Assembly (NCBI GenBank): GCA_005116745.1
Contig: SWDS01000006.1
Coordinates: 206,935-270,934 of the forward strand
DNA from: Nitrospira sp.
Lineage (GTDB): Bacteria > Nitrospirota > Nitrospiria > Nitrospirales > Nitrospiraceae
Direction: 5' to 3'
Length of the DNA: 64,000 nucleotides
In this document: positions 43,446-51,394 of the stretch, piece by piece
Position numbering within the stretch: the first letter of the stretch is position 1
Layout of the letters: every line of letters starts with the position of its first letter
The notes under the pieces: model-generated
Told to the model about the DNA's origin: nothing
Databases searched by the model: none
Seen by the model: the letters and a program-made list of their open reading frames with translations, nothing else
Made by a program: the position numbers and the translations under genes

Positions 43446-43477
43446 GGCCCGGAATTCCAATCAGGGAGTTCCGGGCC
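43446..43477 (+). terminator. amoC-type hairpin terminator
   Basis: The same 13-bp stem and 6-base loop as at 15179-15210, here followed by ATGTTTTTT, giving a canonical rho-independent terminator. It probably still ends transcription from the promoter at 43091. Confidence 0.75.
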
Positions 43478-43739
43478 ATGTTTTTTCTGCCTTACGGTGG
43501 TACTTCCGTATAACCTACTAATCTGTAGGGTCCCCTTGCAGCGGAATTTCTTCCCGCCTAAAATATTAACGTACGATTCAACGTGTCCGTTGTTTGATAG
43601 TGATTTGTAAAAACATGGCATTCCAAATAGTTGTTCATGTGAGTCTCCGGTCGGTGGAGGCTGCGCTGGGATAGAGTTTGGCTCTTGTTCTGTTGTTAGG
43701 CGCGCTACTGGGAGTGCTTACTTAGAAAGGAGGAATTCT
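43478..43739. other. Intergenic region after the amoC remnant
   Basis: No gene seen. A degenerate operator-like string GTGTCCGTTGTTTG occurs at 43583-43596, resembling TGTCCATTGTTTG of the second CarH-type site, but without matching promoter boxes. Confidence 0.3.
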
Positions 43740-44123
43740 ATGTCTGTTGAACGGACCTGTCCAACTTGCATGACAGATAAGGCGCAACGCATACGGGATA
43801 TTCTGGAACAATCGCCGTCTGCAAAAGCGTTGACTGGTCTTCCAAAGTCGTATCTCCCGCCAAAGGTCCCCTGGGCCTATCTTCAGGGATTTCTGCTTGG
43901 GGTCCCCGTGTATGTTGGCCTCCTACTGACCATCGGGTCCCCTCAAGCGTCAGAAGCAGAGATGTCGGTCGCAGAGATCGCCTCGTCAGCAGGATTATTG
44001 GGGGTATGGGTTGGATATGGAAGGTTGAAAACTAAGACCTATGCTGAGAAGCTGGCTGAATGGAAGGATACCATTGCGTCGAAGTTTCTATGCCGGAAAT
44101 GCAGTCATGCGTTTGAAGGATAG
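43740..44123 (+). CDS. Small membrane protein with terminal CxxC pairs
   Basis: A 127-residue protein with a CxxC at each end (RTCPTCMTDK and LCRKCSHAFEG), which may together form one zinc site. Two hydrophobic helices lie between (LQGFLLGVPVYVGLLLTIG and AEIASSAGLLGVWVGYG). AAAGGAGGAATTC precedes the ATG. No family recognised. A second unknown gene overlaps its end by 17 bases. Confidence 0.55.
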   Translation: MSVERTCPTCMTDKAQRIRDILEQSPSAKALTGLPKSYLPPKVPWAYLQGFLLGVPVYVGLLLTIGSPQASEAEMSVAEIASSAGLLGVWVGYGRLKTKTYAEKLAEWKDTIASKFLCRKCSHAFEG

Positions 44124-44538
44124 GCTGCTCACAGGAGGAGTAGTTGGTATCTGGTTTACTTGTGATGGAGTCAGTCTCGTATCTGCTGGTGAGACGAGAT
44201 GGGTACCAATTGAGGATGCGTATCAAATACCCAGTCTATATACGGTGTATGTTGATCCTGACTTCATACGTCTGGGTGGATGCGTTATTGTGTTAAGGCA
44301 ATTGACGGACTATCTGTGGATGCAAGGGAATGCGTGGTTTGGAGGATTCGGACCGGGATCGCATCGGTTGTTCTCGACCGTGACCGGCAAGGAACTCGAT
44401 TGTGCTAACAAACGTGCGCGACTGCTTGCCTTCACTGAGTTTTCACACCACATGGGAACTGGTGGACTGGCAGAAGGCTCTGTGGAAGATCGCCTGCAGT
44501 CAGCGCTAGACGAGCCCCAGATCCTACGTTCCAGTTAG
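44107..44538 (+). CDS. Hypothetical protein
   Basis: A frame of about 143 residues from ATG 44107, overlapping the previous gene. No signal peptide is clear; the first part is hydrophobic (LLTGGVVGIWFTCDGVSLVS). It contains several aromatic residues in the middle (DYLWMQGNAWFGGFGPG). No family recognised. Start choice is weak because no good ribosome site is visible. Confidence 0.45.
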   Translation: MRLKDRLLTGGVVGIWFTCDGVSLVSAGETRWVPIEDAYQIPSLYTVYVDPDFIRLGGCVIVLRQLTDYLWMQGNAWFGGFGPGSHRLFSTVTGKELDCANKRARLLAFTEFSHHMGTGGLAEGSVEDRLQSALDEPQILRSS

Positions 44539-44601
44539 ATACGTTCAGCAGGCCCGTGAGGAACAAGCAAGACGGTAACTGGTGATTATTCGGATGGTGT
44601 T

Positions 44602-44680
44602 GGTGTTCCCAATCGGAATGTGAACCTTTCAATGTCGTCTCTGGGGCACATCGTGATCCCATTTTCTGGAGAATTTCCGG
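44602..44680. repeat. Direct repeat copy 1 flanking the RRM gene
   Basis: An imperfect repeat of about 80 bases. Its core at 44611-44637 is identical (27 of 27) to 45433-45459. Outside the core the two copies are similar at lower level, for example TCGTGATC in both. The RRM gene lies between the copies. Nature unknown. Confidence 0.65.
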
Positions 44681-44756
44681 CCCGCGCCGCGTAATGCCCT
44701 TGTAGACCAGCGGTCTGGGCCGGAGATCCTTTGGCGTCTGGATCAGTGCGAGCCGT

Positions 44757-45077
44757 TTACCAGCGATCGCGCTTTCCACCACGGTCACCGCCACCACCAC
44801 CGAATCCACCACCGCCGCCAGAACGCGGCTCCTGTGGTTTCGCTTCATTGACCGTTAAGGTGCGGCCACCCATCTCTGTGCCATTCAGCGCTGTGATCGC
44901 GGCTTTCGCCTCAGCATCCGAGGACATCTCCACGAAGCCAAAGCCACGCGACTGTCCCGTGAATTTATCCGAGATGATCTTTGCCGAGGCCACCGTGCCA
45001 TGGGCCCCGAACGTTTCGGTCAATTGCTGCTCGGTCGCCGAATACGGCAACCCACCGACGTAAAGCTTTGAACCCAT
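44757..45077 (-). CDS. RRM-domain RNA-binding protein with Gly-rich tail
   Basis: A 106-residue protein with one RNA recognition motif: RNP2 KLYVGGLPYS and RNP1 RGFGFVEM, then a Gly-rich tail (SGGGGGFGGGGGDRGG). This is the small glycine-rich RNA-binding type known from cyanobacteria and several other bacteria, often linked with cold or stress. ATG 45077 has AGGAGG at 8-10 bases. The gene is framed by a pair of direct repeats. A longer frame from 45104 is possible. Confidence 0.88.
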   Translation of the reverse strand: MGSKLYVGGLPYSATEQQLTETFGAHGTVASAKIISDKFTGQSRGFGFVEMSSDAEAKAAITALNGTEMGGRTLTVNEAKPQEPRSGGGGGFGGGGGDRGGKRDRW

Positions 45078-45561
45078 CTTGGGGTCCTCCTGTGATGATG
45101 ACATTGTCCATGACGCGAGAGGGTTTCGTAAAAAGGAAGACGCGACCCAAGGATGGTACGGCGTAATGGGGCTGAGGCTAAACTTCCAATCACGGTCTCG
45201 GTAGGAACAACATCGGTAATAGGCCGTCTTACGCGCGTTTCATGCGAGGCCTGACGCGATGAAACAGTCTGAGTCTATCAAGATACAACAACAATAGAAA
45301 GTGTTCCTTACGCCTCAGGCTTTCAGTCATTTATTTCTGCACACTAGATCCTGTAGCTGGATCATGGATAGGGGTATGTCTGATCCTGAGGAGCTTTCCA
45401 GATGTCTGGCCTACAAAGAATGTGGTGTCTCGAATCGGAATGTGAACCTTTCAATGTCGCCGCTGGCCCGCTTCGTGATCTGGTTTGCGGGGGAAATCAA
45501 TATGGCAGCCTGAGAAATGTATCTTCCGAGCCTAATAGATGAACTTATTATAAACTCATTC
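45078..45561. other. Non-coding stretch with second repeat copy
   Basis: No convincing gene. It holds the 5' region of the RRM gene and the second direct repeat at about 45424-45500. A 70-codon frame (45301-45513) reads through the repeat and looks accidental. Confidence 0.4.
45424..45500. repeat. Direct repeat copy 2 flanking the RRM gene
   Basis: Partner of 44602-44680 with the identical 27-base core at 45433-45459. The distance between the cores is 822 bases, enclosing the RRM gene. The repeat could be an end of a lost mobile element or a duplication from a rearrangement. Confidence 0.65.
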
Positions 45562-46629
45562 TTATCGTTTCAGACAGAGCCAATTATCCGCCCATATGGT
45601 AGCACCAGGAGCTCCCGGTTCAATAATACCCACACATTCTCCCGCGGGACGTTGCGGAGGTGGACCCGCATAATGATAGTCGATACCCGAGATGCCTCTC
45701 TGTGCCGCCGCAGTCACAGCGCCATCTAACCTTCCAATTTGCTCTTTCGCGTATGCACTGTCTTTAGCCCTCTCTGCACTTACTTGGTTAAGTTGATCTG
45801 AAAGAGCCTTAATATCGTCCACTGCCTTTTTAAGCTTGGCTTCAATTTTCTCCGCTCGTTTTCCCGGCATACTTGGTGTACAGGCTTCCGGGATCGTGAG
45901 TGATTCATTAGGCCCCTCAGTGGCTATTGCTATTAGAGTTTCAGGATAGCAGCGATGCTCTTCACCGTCTCGCACTTGTTTACTTTGGGTTTTATGTTGG
46001 CATATTACGGAGAACGATCCTCCATTTGGAATGGAGGTACTCATATCCTTGGAAGTCTTAACAGCTTTTAAACCGCCGGGTTCATCTTGGACACTGCAAT
46101 TAAATGCGCTTAACGTGGTTGGGCCGACATATTTTACCTTGACTGAACCGGGAGTATTATTATTCCAGCTAAGTCCCAAGATAAATTCACTACCATCGCG
46201 TTTAATTCTCGCTGATTCAGACAGCCCCCTTTTATGCAAGTCAAGGCAGGTATTGATCACAGCCAGAGAAGCAGACGATGCGGTTCGAGCCTGCTTACTT
46301 TGAATCTTCTTCATCCAGTACTCGCCATACTTACCTTCACATTGCTTGGTCTGTTCCTCATGTATTTGTTGTTCGGTACCCGCAATGCCGCCAGAAAATA
46401 CCTTATATGATGCTTCAATTGCTAAAGATTTACCGCTCCCGTCTTTCTTGTATTGTTCTGAGCAAAAATCTGCCTTAGTGATCTGTCTTTGTTCTTCTTC
46501 GCTGTATGATTGGGTATCGTTGTAAACGATTGCTCGGGCCAACTCGATACAATCTTGTGCAGCAGAAGCCGTAAATGTTGGCAAGAGCATTACGGTAAAA
46601 ATGGCCGTTTGCATTTTGAATCTCGACAT
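45562..46629 (-). CDS. Secreted protein with coiled-coil, function unknown
   Basis: A 355-residue protein with a signal peptide (FTVMLLPTFTASA). The mature part has many cysteines spaced along the chain (about ten), and a coiled-coil of roughly 55 residues near position 260-315 (EAKLKKAVDDIKALSDQL). AT content and codon use look different from the neighbouring housekeeping genes. AGGAGGG precedes the ATG. It lies on the same strand as the next small secreted gene, 35 bases downstream of it. No family recognised. Confidence 0.6.
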   Translation of the reverse strand: MSRFKMQTAIFTVMLLPTFTASAAQDCIELARAIVYNDTQSYSEEEQRQITKADFCSEQYKKDGSGKSLAIEASYKVFSGGIAGTEQQIHEEQTKQCEGKYGEYWMKKIQSKQARTASSASLAVINTCLDLHKRGLSESARIKRDGSEFILGLSWNNNTPGSVKVKYVGPTTLSAFNCSVQDEPGGLKAVKTSKDMSTSIPNGGSFSVICQHKTQSKQVRDGEEHRCYPETLIAIATEGPNESLTIPEACTPSMPGKRAEKIEAKLKKAVDDIKALSDQLNQVSAERAKDSAYAKEQIGRLDGAVTAAAQRGISGIDYHYAGPPPQRPAGECVGIIEPGAPGATIWADNWLCLKR

Positions 46630-46664
46630 GCACTCCCTCCTATTAGATTATTCGAACTTGTGGT

Positions 46665-47102
46665 CTAATCTTCTTCACACCCTCTTGCTTCATATAGTTT
46701 CTCAAAAAACTCAGTATTCTCCGTTCCTCCTGCGAGCAATTCTTGAATCTTGGCGCAGTGAACTTGTTTCTTGAGTCCAACAAGTTTCTTATTAGCTGCT
46801 CTCCAACCCTTGATCGTAGCCATATTCCACTTTTGAACGATTCCTATTGGTCCAGGCACCACTCCAATCAACTTGTTCAACCAATCCAGTAATTCCCCTT
46901 GTTTGGTGAGTGATTTGACCATCTCATCGGTCGTGCTGAGCCACTTAACAAACTTTACTTCTTCCGCTGATAGAGTAATTTCTGCTCCGTTTGTTTTTGT
47001 CTCTGCATCTCCACGGCTAGGCATCAGTGTGAGCACTAAGGAGCAAACCAAAGTTAAAGTGAAAACAGGTAGTTGTAAGTACCCCATAGAATTCCTTACC
47101 AT
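46665..47102 (-). CDS. Small secreted protein, function unknown
   Basis: A 145-residue protein: export signal (FTLTLVCSLVLTLMPSRG), then a mostly helical mature part (EVKFVKWLSTTDEMVKSL, KWNMATIKGWRAANKK) with two cysteines (VHCAKIQELL and ARGCEED). It precedes the coiled-coil secreted gene on the same strand, so the two probably form a pair. The lower GC content hints at transfer. No family recognised. Confidence 0.55.
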   Translation of the reverse strand: MVRNSMGYLQLPVFTLTLVCSLVLTLMPSRGDAETKTNGAEITLSAEEVKFVKWLSTTDEMVKSLTKQGELLDWLNKLIGVVPGPIGIVQKWNMATIKGWRAANKKLVGLKKQVHCAKIQELLAGGTENTEFFEKLYEARGCEED

Positions 47103-47210
47103 GAAGAGCCGAAAGCCCTAATGAAAAGTTCGGAACAATAACATAAATTGATCAGAACTGGTAGGTGGTATGGCACTTGAGTAATAGTCTGTATCCGTAG
47201 AAGGCTCCCC

Positions 47211-47918
47211 ATGGACGAACTCAAATCGAATAAAGCGGACTATGCCGTCTTGATTGCCAAAGGAGCAGTTGGTGCAATTCCCTATCTTGGCGGTATGGCC
47301 GCAGAAATCATCGGGACGCTAATACCTAACCAACGGATAGATCGCATCGTACGATTTCTTGAAAAGCTAGATGTGCGGCTTGGCGATCTTGAATCCGAGC
47401 GAGTTAGGGATAAATTGCGTCAGCCTGACGTGATAGACCTCATCGAGGATTCTTTCCATCAGGCTTCGCGTGCCATGAGCGATGAACGCTTGGTTTACTT
47501 AGCAGCTCTGCTCGCAGGAGGTATCACGGACGACGCGGTTTCCTACGAGGAAACCCAGCGGTTACTTGGAATTCTAGGGGAGATCAATGATGTGGAAGTA
47601 ATCATCCTTGCCTCACATCACACGAGCCGACATCCTCAAAGAGACCCGGCTTTCTGGCAGCGACATGAGGCAGCCCTTGCACCTCGTGCTCCTCATTCGG
47701 GGTCTTCAGAAAAAGAGATGGACGAGGCGGCTATCCATAACAGCTATAAACAGCACCTTGTTCAACTTCAATTGTTAACGCCTTCATTCCCTTCTGTTCG
47801 CCGTGGGGAGGTTCCTGAGTTTGATCGAGCAACTGGGATGATGAAAGCATCCAGCTATGGCTTAACTTGGTTAGGAAGACTGTTACTCAGAAGAATTGCG
47901 ATGGCTCCCGCTGATTAA
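47211..47918 (+). CDS. Accessory protein of unknown function
   Basis: A 235-residue protein. The first 60 residues include a hydrophobic Gly/Ala-rich segment (VLIAKGAVGAIPYLGGMAAEIIGTLIP), then a helical, charged middle (RFLEKLDVRLGDLESERVRD). The layout of a Gly-rich hydrophobic hairpin followed by helices resembles some toxin or phage-resistance proteins, but no family is recognised. It is divergent from the two secreted genes and lies next to a recombinase remnant and tRNA-Glu, so it is probably island cargo. Confidence 0.55.
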   Translation: MDELKSNKADYAVLIAKGAVGAIPYLGGMAAEIIGTLIPNQRIDRIVRFLEKLDVRLGDLESERVRDKLRQPDVIDLIEDSFHQASRAMSDERLVYLAALLAGGITDDAVSYEETQRLLGILGEINDVEVIILASHHTSRHPQRDPAFWQRHEAALAPRAPHSGSSEKEMDEAAIHNSYKQHLVQLQLLTPSFPSVRRGEVPEFDRATGMMKASSYGLTWLGRLLLRRIAMAPAD

Positions 47919-48140
47919 GATTTCCCGGCGAAGACCTACCACAAGCCACTCGGCAAGAGGCCTCATATGTACATCCCGGCTGGCCCCAGCCTACGATGGT
48001 CCCTACGTCGCGCATTTGACGTGGAGACCCGAGCGCGGGGCCGATCCCCTCGCGTGATGCCGCTGGTTCCTCTCCGGCGGCGGGTCTTTCTTATTTCTCC
48101 AAGATCACCTGCGGGGGCAGGCGGATGGAGAAGCGAATAG

Positions 48141-48335
48141 GAGCCCTCGGTCGGGCAGGTCCACCCAGCCCAGACACGGCAAATCCTGCGAAAACTGTTG
48201 CCGAACCGGGTTGGGGTCTGGCGCGAGATCAGAGACGGGGAGAAGGTCTATCGATTCGAAGGGGAAGCAAAAGTGAATAGATTTTTCAACGGCTTAGCGT
48301 GCCTTGAAAGGTTTGGTGTCCCCAACGGGATTTGA
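48141..48335 (+). pseudogene. C-terminal remnant of a serine recombinase ending in tRNA-Glu
   Basis: The open frame reads VHPAQTRQILRKLLPNRVGV, then EKVYRFEGEAKVNRFFNGL. This matches the C-terminal end of large serine recombinases of the 'recombinase family', where AQARQILRKLL and YEF-GEA-L--LL-GL are usual. The catalytic N-terminal part is missing; a stop lies just upstream (48138). The frame ends inside the tRNA-Glu gene, a layout known from elements that integrate at tRNA 3' ends. Region 47919-48140 before it shows no gene. Confidence 0.65.
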
Positions 48336-48391
48336 ACCCGTGTTACTGCCTTGAAAGGGCAATGTCCTAGGCCAGGCTAGACGATGGGGAC
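48314..48391 (-). tRNA. tRNA-Glu (anticodon TTC), CCA encoded
   Basis: Minus strand. The acceptor arms GTCCCCA and TGGGGAC pair, the anticodon loop is CTTTCAA with TTC, and the T-loop is GGTTCAAATCC. The body is 48317-48391, and the encoded CCA is 48314-48316. Confidence 0.93.
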
Positions 48392-48539
48392 GTGCCACTA
48401 TAGATACGCGAACAGAGGCACTCATACCACACTCCTAACAGCCCTGTCACTAGGACTGCTCTGTAGATCCCGTGGAGGGAAGAGTCGCAAACGCTCATGA
48501 CGATGTGTGAAGATCGAATGTGTGGTGAGTGGATATCTG

Positions 48540-49100
48540 CTAGCGAATAGGCGTATAGACCGGTAACTCTGGATCCATTTCTTTGATGGTGCGGTAGGCT
48601 TGGTCTTTCGGTGAGAGGATTGGGTCACTGATCGGCCAGCGAATTCCCAACGCCGGATCGTTCCACAAAATACCTCGCTCATCCCTCGGCGAATAATAAG
48701 CAGTGCACTTATAGAGAAACGTGGCCATCTCGCTCGTGACACAAAAGCCATGAGCGCATCCCGGGGGAATGTACAGCTGATGAAGGTTCTTACCAGACAG
48801 CTCGATGCCATACCATTTTCCGAACGTCGGCGATCCCGTTCGAATATCGACGACGACGTCGTAGATAGTCCCCTCAAGGGCCATGACGAGTTTCCCTTGA
48901 CTATGCGGTTCCTGAAAATGCAGACCGCGTACCGTGTTTTGAATCGATCGTGAGCAGTTATCTTGCACGAAGTGCTCCGTAATACCTGCCTCAGCGTAGC
49001 GCTGCTGATGATAGGTTTCCATGAAGTAGCCTCGATGATCGGAAATGATGGACGGTTCGAGCAAGAGTACGCCAGGAATGTCAATTGGTGTCACACGCAC
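48540..49100 (-). CDS. rfbC: dTDP-4-dehydrorhamnose 3,5-epimerase
   Basis: A 186-residue cupin enzyme of dTDP-L-rhamnose synthesis. Visible motifs: SDHRGYFMETY, the catalytic His in VRGLHFQEP, DVVVDIRTGSPTFGKW, YIPPGCAHGFCV, and the Tyr in LYKCTAYYSP. The length is normal. It stands alone here; the other rhamnose genes are not in the window. The product supplies rhamnose for surface polysaccharide. Confidence 0.93.
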   Translation of the reverse strand: MRVTPIDIPGVLLLEPSIISDHRGYFMETYHQQRYAEAGITEHFVQDNCSRSIQNTVRGLHFQEPHSQGKLVMALEGTIYDVVVDIRTGSPTFGKWYGIELSGKNLHQLYIPPGCAHGFCVTSEMATFLYKCTAYYSPRDERGILWNDPALGIRWPISDPILSPKDQAYRTIKEMDPELPVYTPIR

Positions 49101-49113
49101 GGCATCCCCTAGT

Positions 49114-49545
49114 TCATGGTGTCGGATTGGATCTGTGAGGTGGATGACTAGGAGGATCGACGACTGTAGGATGGTCGGGATACAATTGTCCCAATCGATC
49201 GATCAATGGAGTGGCTTCAGGTGTGCTGGTCATGCGAGTCTCGCTCACCGGATGGTCCCACACCAAGGTCGTAATATTTGCCTCGTGGAAGAGGGATCGG
49301 ATCGTCGCAGTGCAGGCGTCGAGCGTAAGTTCTGTTCCTCCTCGGAGGTCCAGCACGCGTTCATGAGAGGTGGTCGGTGGTGGTTCGGTGTGAATAAGGG
49401 CCCAGCAGCGATCAAAGATCGTTTGCCGAAGTTCTTCCGAGACATTGATCGTCGCCAGATCTGCCGTGCAGAGTGCCGACACGAACAAGACGAACTGGAG
49501 ATCGGGCATGCCAGGATTTTGAACATCGAGAGAATGCATACTCAT
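49114..49545 (-). CDS. Hypothetical protein upstream of rfbC
   Basis: A 143-residue soluble protein with no signal peptide. The fold is not obvious; it has short hydrophobic strands (QFVLFVSALCTADLATINV) and a Pro/His-rich end (PSHPPHRSNPTP). It ends 14 bases before the rfbC start on the same strand and may be coupled to it. No family recognised. Confidence 0.5.
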   Translation of the reverse strand: MSMHSLDVQNPGMPDLQFVLFVSALCTADLATINVSEELRQTIFDRCWALIHTEPPPTTSHERVLDLRGGTELTLDACTATIRSLFHEANITTLVWDHPVSETRMTSTPEATPLIDRLGQLYPDHPTVVDPPSHPPHRSNPTP

Positions 49546-49629
49546 CTATTATCAGGAGAGATGGTGGGCGAGTCAACTCTCGTCTAGTGGAGAGAGTAAG
49601 AGCATGTGTATGGATGAGGAAAAACAGAT

Positions 49630-49905
49630 ATGGTGACGATCGTACTGACTGGACAATTACAAACTGTGGATGGGGAGTGTGATCTGGCATGCGACATCGA
49701 TCGATCGATATCCGTTCGCCAACTGATCCAACGACAAGGAGTGCAACTTCGTCCTCTGCTGCAGCTCCTACGGGAAAAGAAAGTCCTCGTGACTATCAAT
49801 AAGAAGATCGCCAGTGAGGATTCGCTTGTTCAGGATGGGGATGCGATTCGTCTAATCGGACACGATGGGATGGGAGGCAGTGGACTCGGTCCGTCACACC
49901 ACTAG
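49630..49905 (+). CDS. MoaD/ThiS-like beta-grasp protein
   Basis: A 91-residue protein with the ubiquitin-like pattern of sulfur carriers: DISVRQLIQ-type helix after the first strands (RSISVRQLIQRQGV), VLVTINKKIASEDSLVQDGD and a final strand DAIRLIGHDGMGG. In true MoaD/ThiS the chain ends at the GG; here nine residues (SGLGPSHH...) follow, so a protease step or a different use is needed. GAGG precedes the ATG. Confidence 0.65.
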   Translation: MVTIVLTGQLQTVDGECDLACDIDRSISVRQLIQRQGVQLRPLLQLLREKKVLVTINKKIASEDSLVQDGDAIRLIGHDGMGGSGLGPSHH

Positions 49906-50125
49906 CAGAATGCTGAATAAGTCCTCTAGCGGTGTTCTCGCATTACTCAGAGGCTCACCGTACCGAAGCATACGCCTCGTCTCTTCGCTCGCTGCGGTCT
50001 TGCTGGACGGCATTTTTGAGCACTCTGAGATGGAGCATGCCACAGTATTTTCTGTCACCGTGCAACGGTGCGCGAAGCAGAATCCGATTTGTTCAGTAGA
50101 CTGCTCGGCTGTCGGCAAGAAAAGC
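49906..50125. repeat. Probable interspersed intergenic repeat
   Basis: About 200 bases without a gene, starting TGCTGAATAAGTCCTC and containing CTTGCTGGACGGCATTTTTG. This wording resembles an intergenic repeat I recall from Nitrospira genomes, but the window has only this copy plus a short look-alike (CTGTTGAATAAGT) at 61094. Several short inverted repeats are present. Confidence 0.35.
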
Positions 50126-50158
50126 CGAGGGTCGAGACCGGTTCGGTCTCGACCCTCG
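50126..50158 (-). terminator. Rho-independent terminator of the HU gene
   Basis: A perfect 14-bp stem (CGAGGGTCGAGACC with its complement) and 5-base loop. On the minus strand it is followed by GCTTTTCTT, about 80 bases after the HU stop. Confidence 0.85.
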
Positions 50159-50236
50159 TGTGTTCCTGGGAGGCAGGGGATGGACCCCAACTCAGTAGAT
50201 CTGAGTGCTGTAGCAAAGCCGGGACAGGAATTCTCT

Positions 50237-50524
50237 TTATTTCTTGCCGAGAATTGCGTCCTTGGCGGCCTTGGCCACACGGAACTTGACTACGCGCTTT
50301 GCCGGAATCTTAATTTCCGCACCGGTCTGAGGATTGCGACCGATGCGCGCCTTGCGGTTCGCCAGCTTGAGCTTGCCGATACCGGGTACCGTGAAGACAT
50401 TCTTGGCTTCGCGATAGGCCAGTGCTGCAAAATCATCAAGAATCTGCACAGCCCCTTTTTTTGTGATGCCAGCTTTCCCGGCGATGTAATCTGCAATCTG
50501 CGATTTCGTCATTGATTTTGCCAT
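50237..50524 (-). CDS. hup: HU family DNA-binding protein
   Basis: A 95-residue histone-like protein. Motifs: MTKSQIADYIAGKAGITKK, VPGIGKLKLANRKARIGRNP in the DNA-binding arm (with the conserved RxGRNPxTG), and IPAKRVVKFRVAKAAKDAI at the end. It bends DNA and organises the chromosome. A GGAGG site lies before the ATG, and a strong terminator follows. The 292 bases upstream to the next gene hold only its promoter region. Confidence 0.94.
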   Translation of the reverse strand: MAKSMTKSQIADYIAGKAGITKKGAVQILDDFAALAYREAKNVFTVPGIGKLKLANRKARIGRNPQTGAEIKIPAKRVVKFRVAKAAKDAILGKK

Positions 50525-50816
50525 TCGTGAACCTCCTTGAGGGTAAGGGATAAATTATGTTGATGTCTCGCCTGACGCGCCTTCTGAAAACACATCCTGG
50601 CTCGTTTTGAGTCGCCGATGTGCGTGCTCGTGATCACATCATCAAAACCCGCGAGAGTGTAGCCAAGAGTCGGAAGAGTGTCAACGAGAAAAACGCACGT
50701 CTGGCGTGGAGAAATGCATACACCACCCCTTGCGGTTGAGGCAAATGGAAGGGTAGAGTAGAGCTGGATGGACTTCGTGGCCCAGCATAAACGGCTCTTG
50801 ACCATGGTGACGGTGC

Positions 50817-51377
50817 GTGGGTAAAGACCTGCCTATATTACCCTTAGGTGCAGACAGTCAAGAATCCGAACAGCCGGAAAGCATTCTTTATACACGGGTT
50901 TTCTGTCAGAAGGAAAATTCCCCTCCGCTGCGACTCTTGATCGACTTTCTGAAGTCGCGCGGACAAGCTCCCATCGTTCCGGCTGATCTCCAGGAAGGAG
51001 CTCTTGAAGATTGGGCCTGGGTGCAAGTGACTTTGGGCTACCATCGTGAGCGGAAACCGATTCACCTCTTTTGCGTCCGTGATCGTGGCAGCTATCGAGA
51101 TGTCTTCGACCAGGAAAAAAAAGTCTTCCTGGATCTCCTCACCGCGCATTCTGATATCGAAGCGCAACTTGCGATTGAATATGTGACTCGTTGTCGGTTT
51201 ATCTTAACGACGCGCATAGCAGAGAACGATGTGACCGACGAGGGCTATGATTTCAATGGATGGATCCTTGAGTTCTATCAGGAGCAGTGTAATGGGATCG
51301 TTCAAATCGACAAGCAAGGGTTCTATTCGCCCCAAGGCGATCTCATTGTGGACATGTCGACGGCCGTTGAAGGCTAA
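50817..51377 (+). CDS. Hypothetical cytoplasmic protein
   Basis: A 186-residue protein from a GTG start. It is mixed alpha/beta with no signal or membrane segment; noticeable segments are PIHLFCVRDRGSYRDVFDQE and RCRFILTTRIAEND. It resembles no family I can name. It is followed after 17 bases by the YkgJ-type gene, and the two could be co-transcribed. The ribosome site is weak. Confidence 0.6.
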   Translation: MGKDLPILPLGADSQESEQPESILYTRVFCQKENSPPLRLLIDFLKSRGQAPIVPADLQEGALEDWAWVQVTLGYHRERKPIHLFCVRDRGSYRDVFDQEKKVFLDLLTAHSDIEAQLAIEYVTRCRFILTTRIAENDVTDEGYDFNGWILEFYQEQCNGIVQIDKQGFYSPQGDLIVDMSTAVEG

Positions 51378-51394
51378 GCGAAGAGGGCAATCAC

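Noticed and set aside
45301-45513. 70-codon frame through the second direct repeat
   Set aside because: No ribosome site and no similarity; the coding look comes from the repeat.
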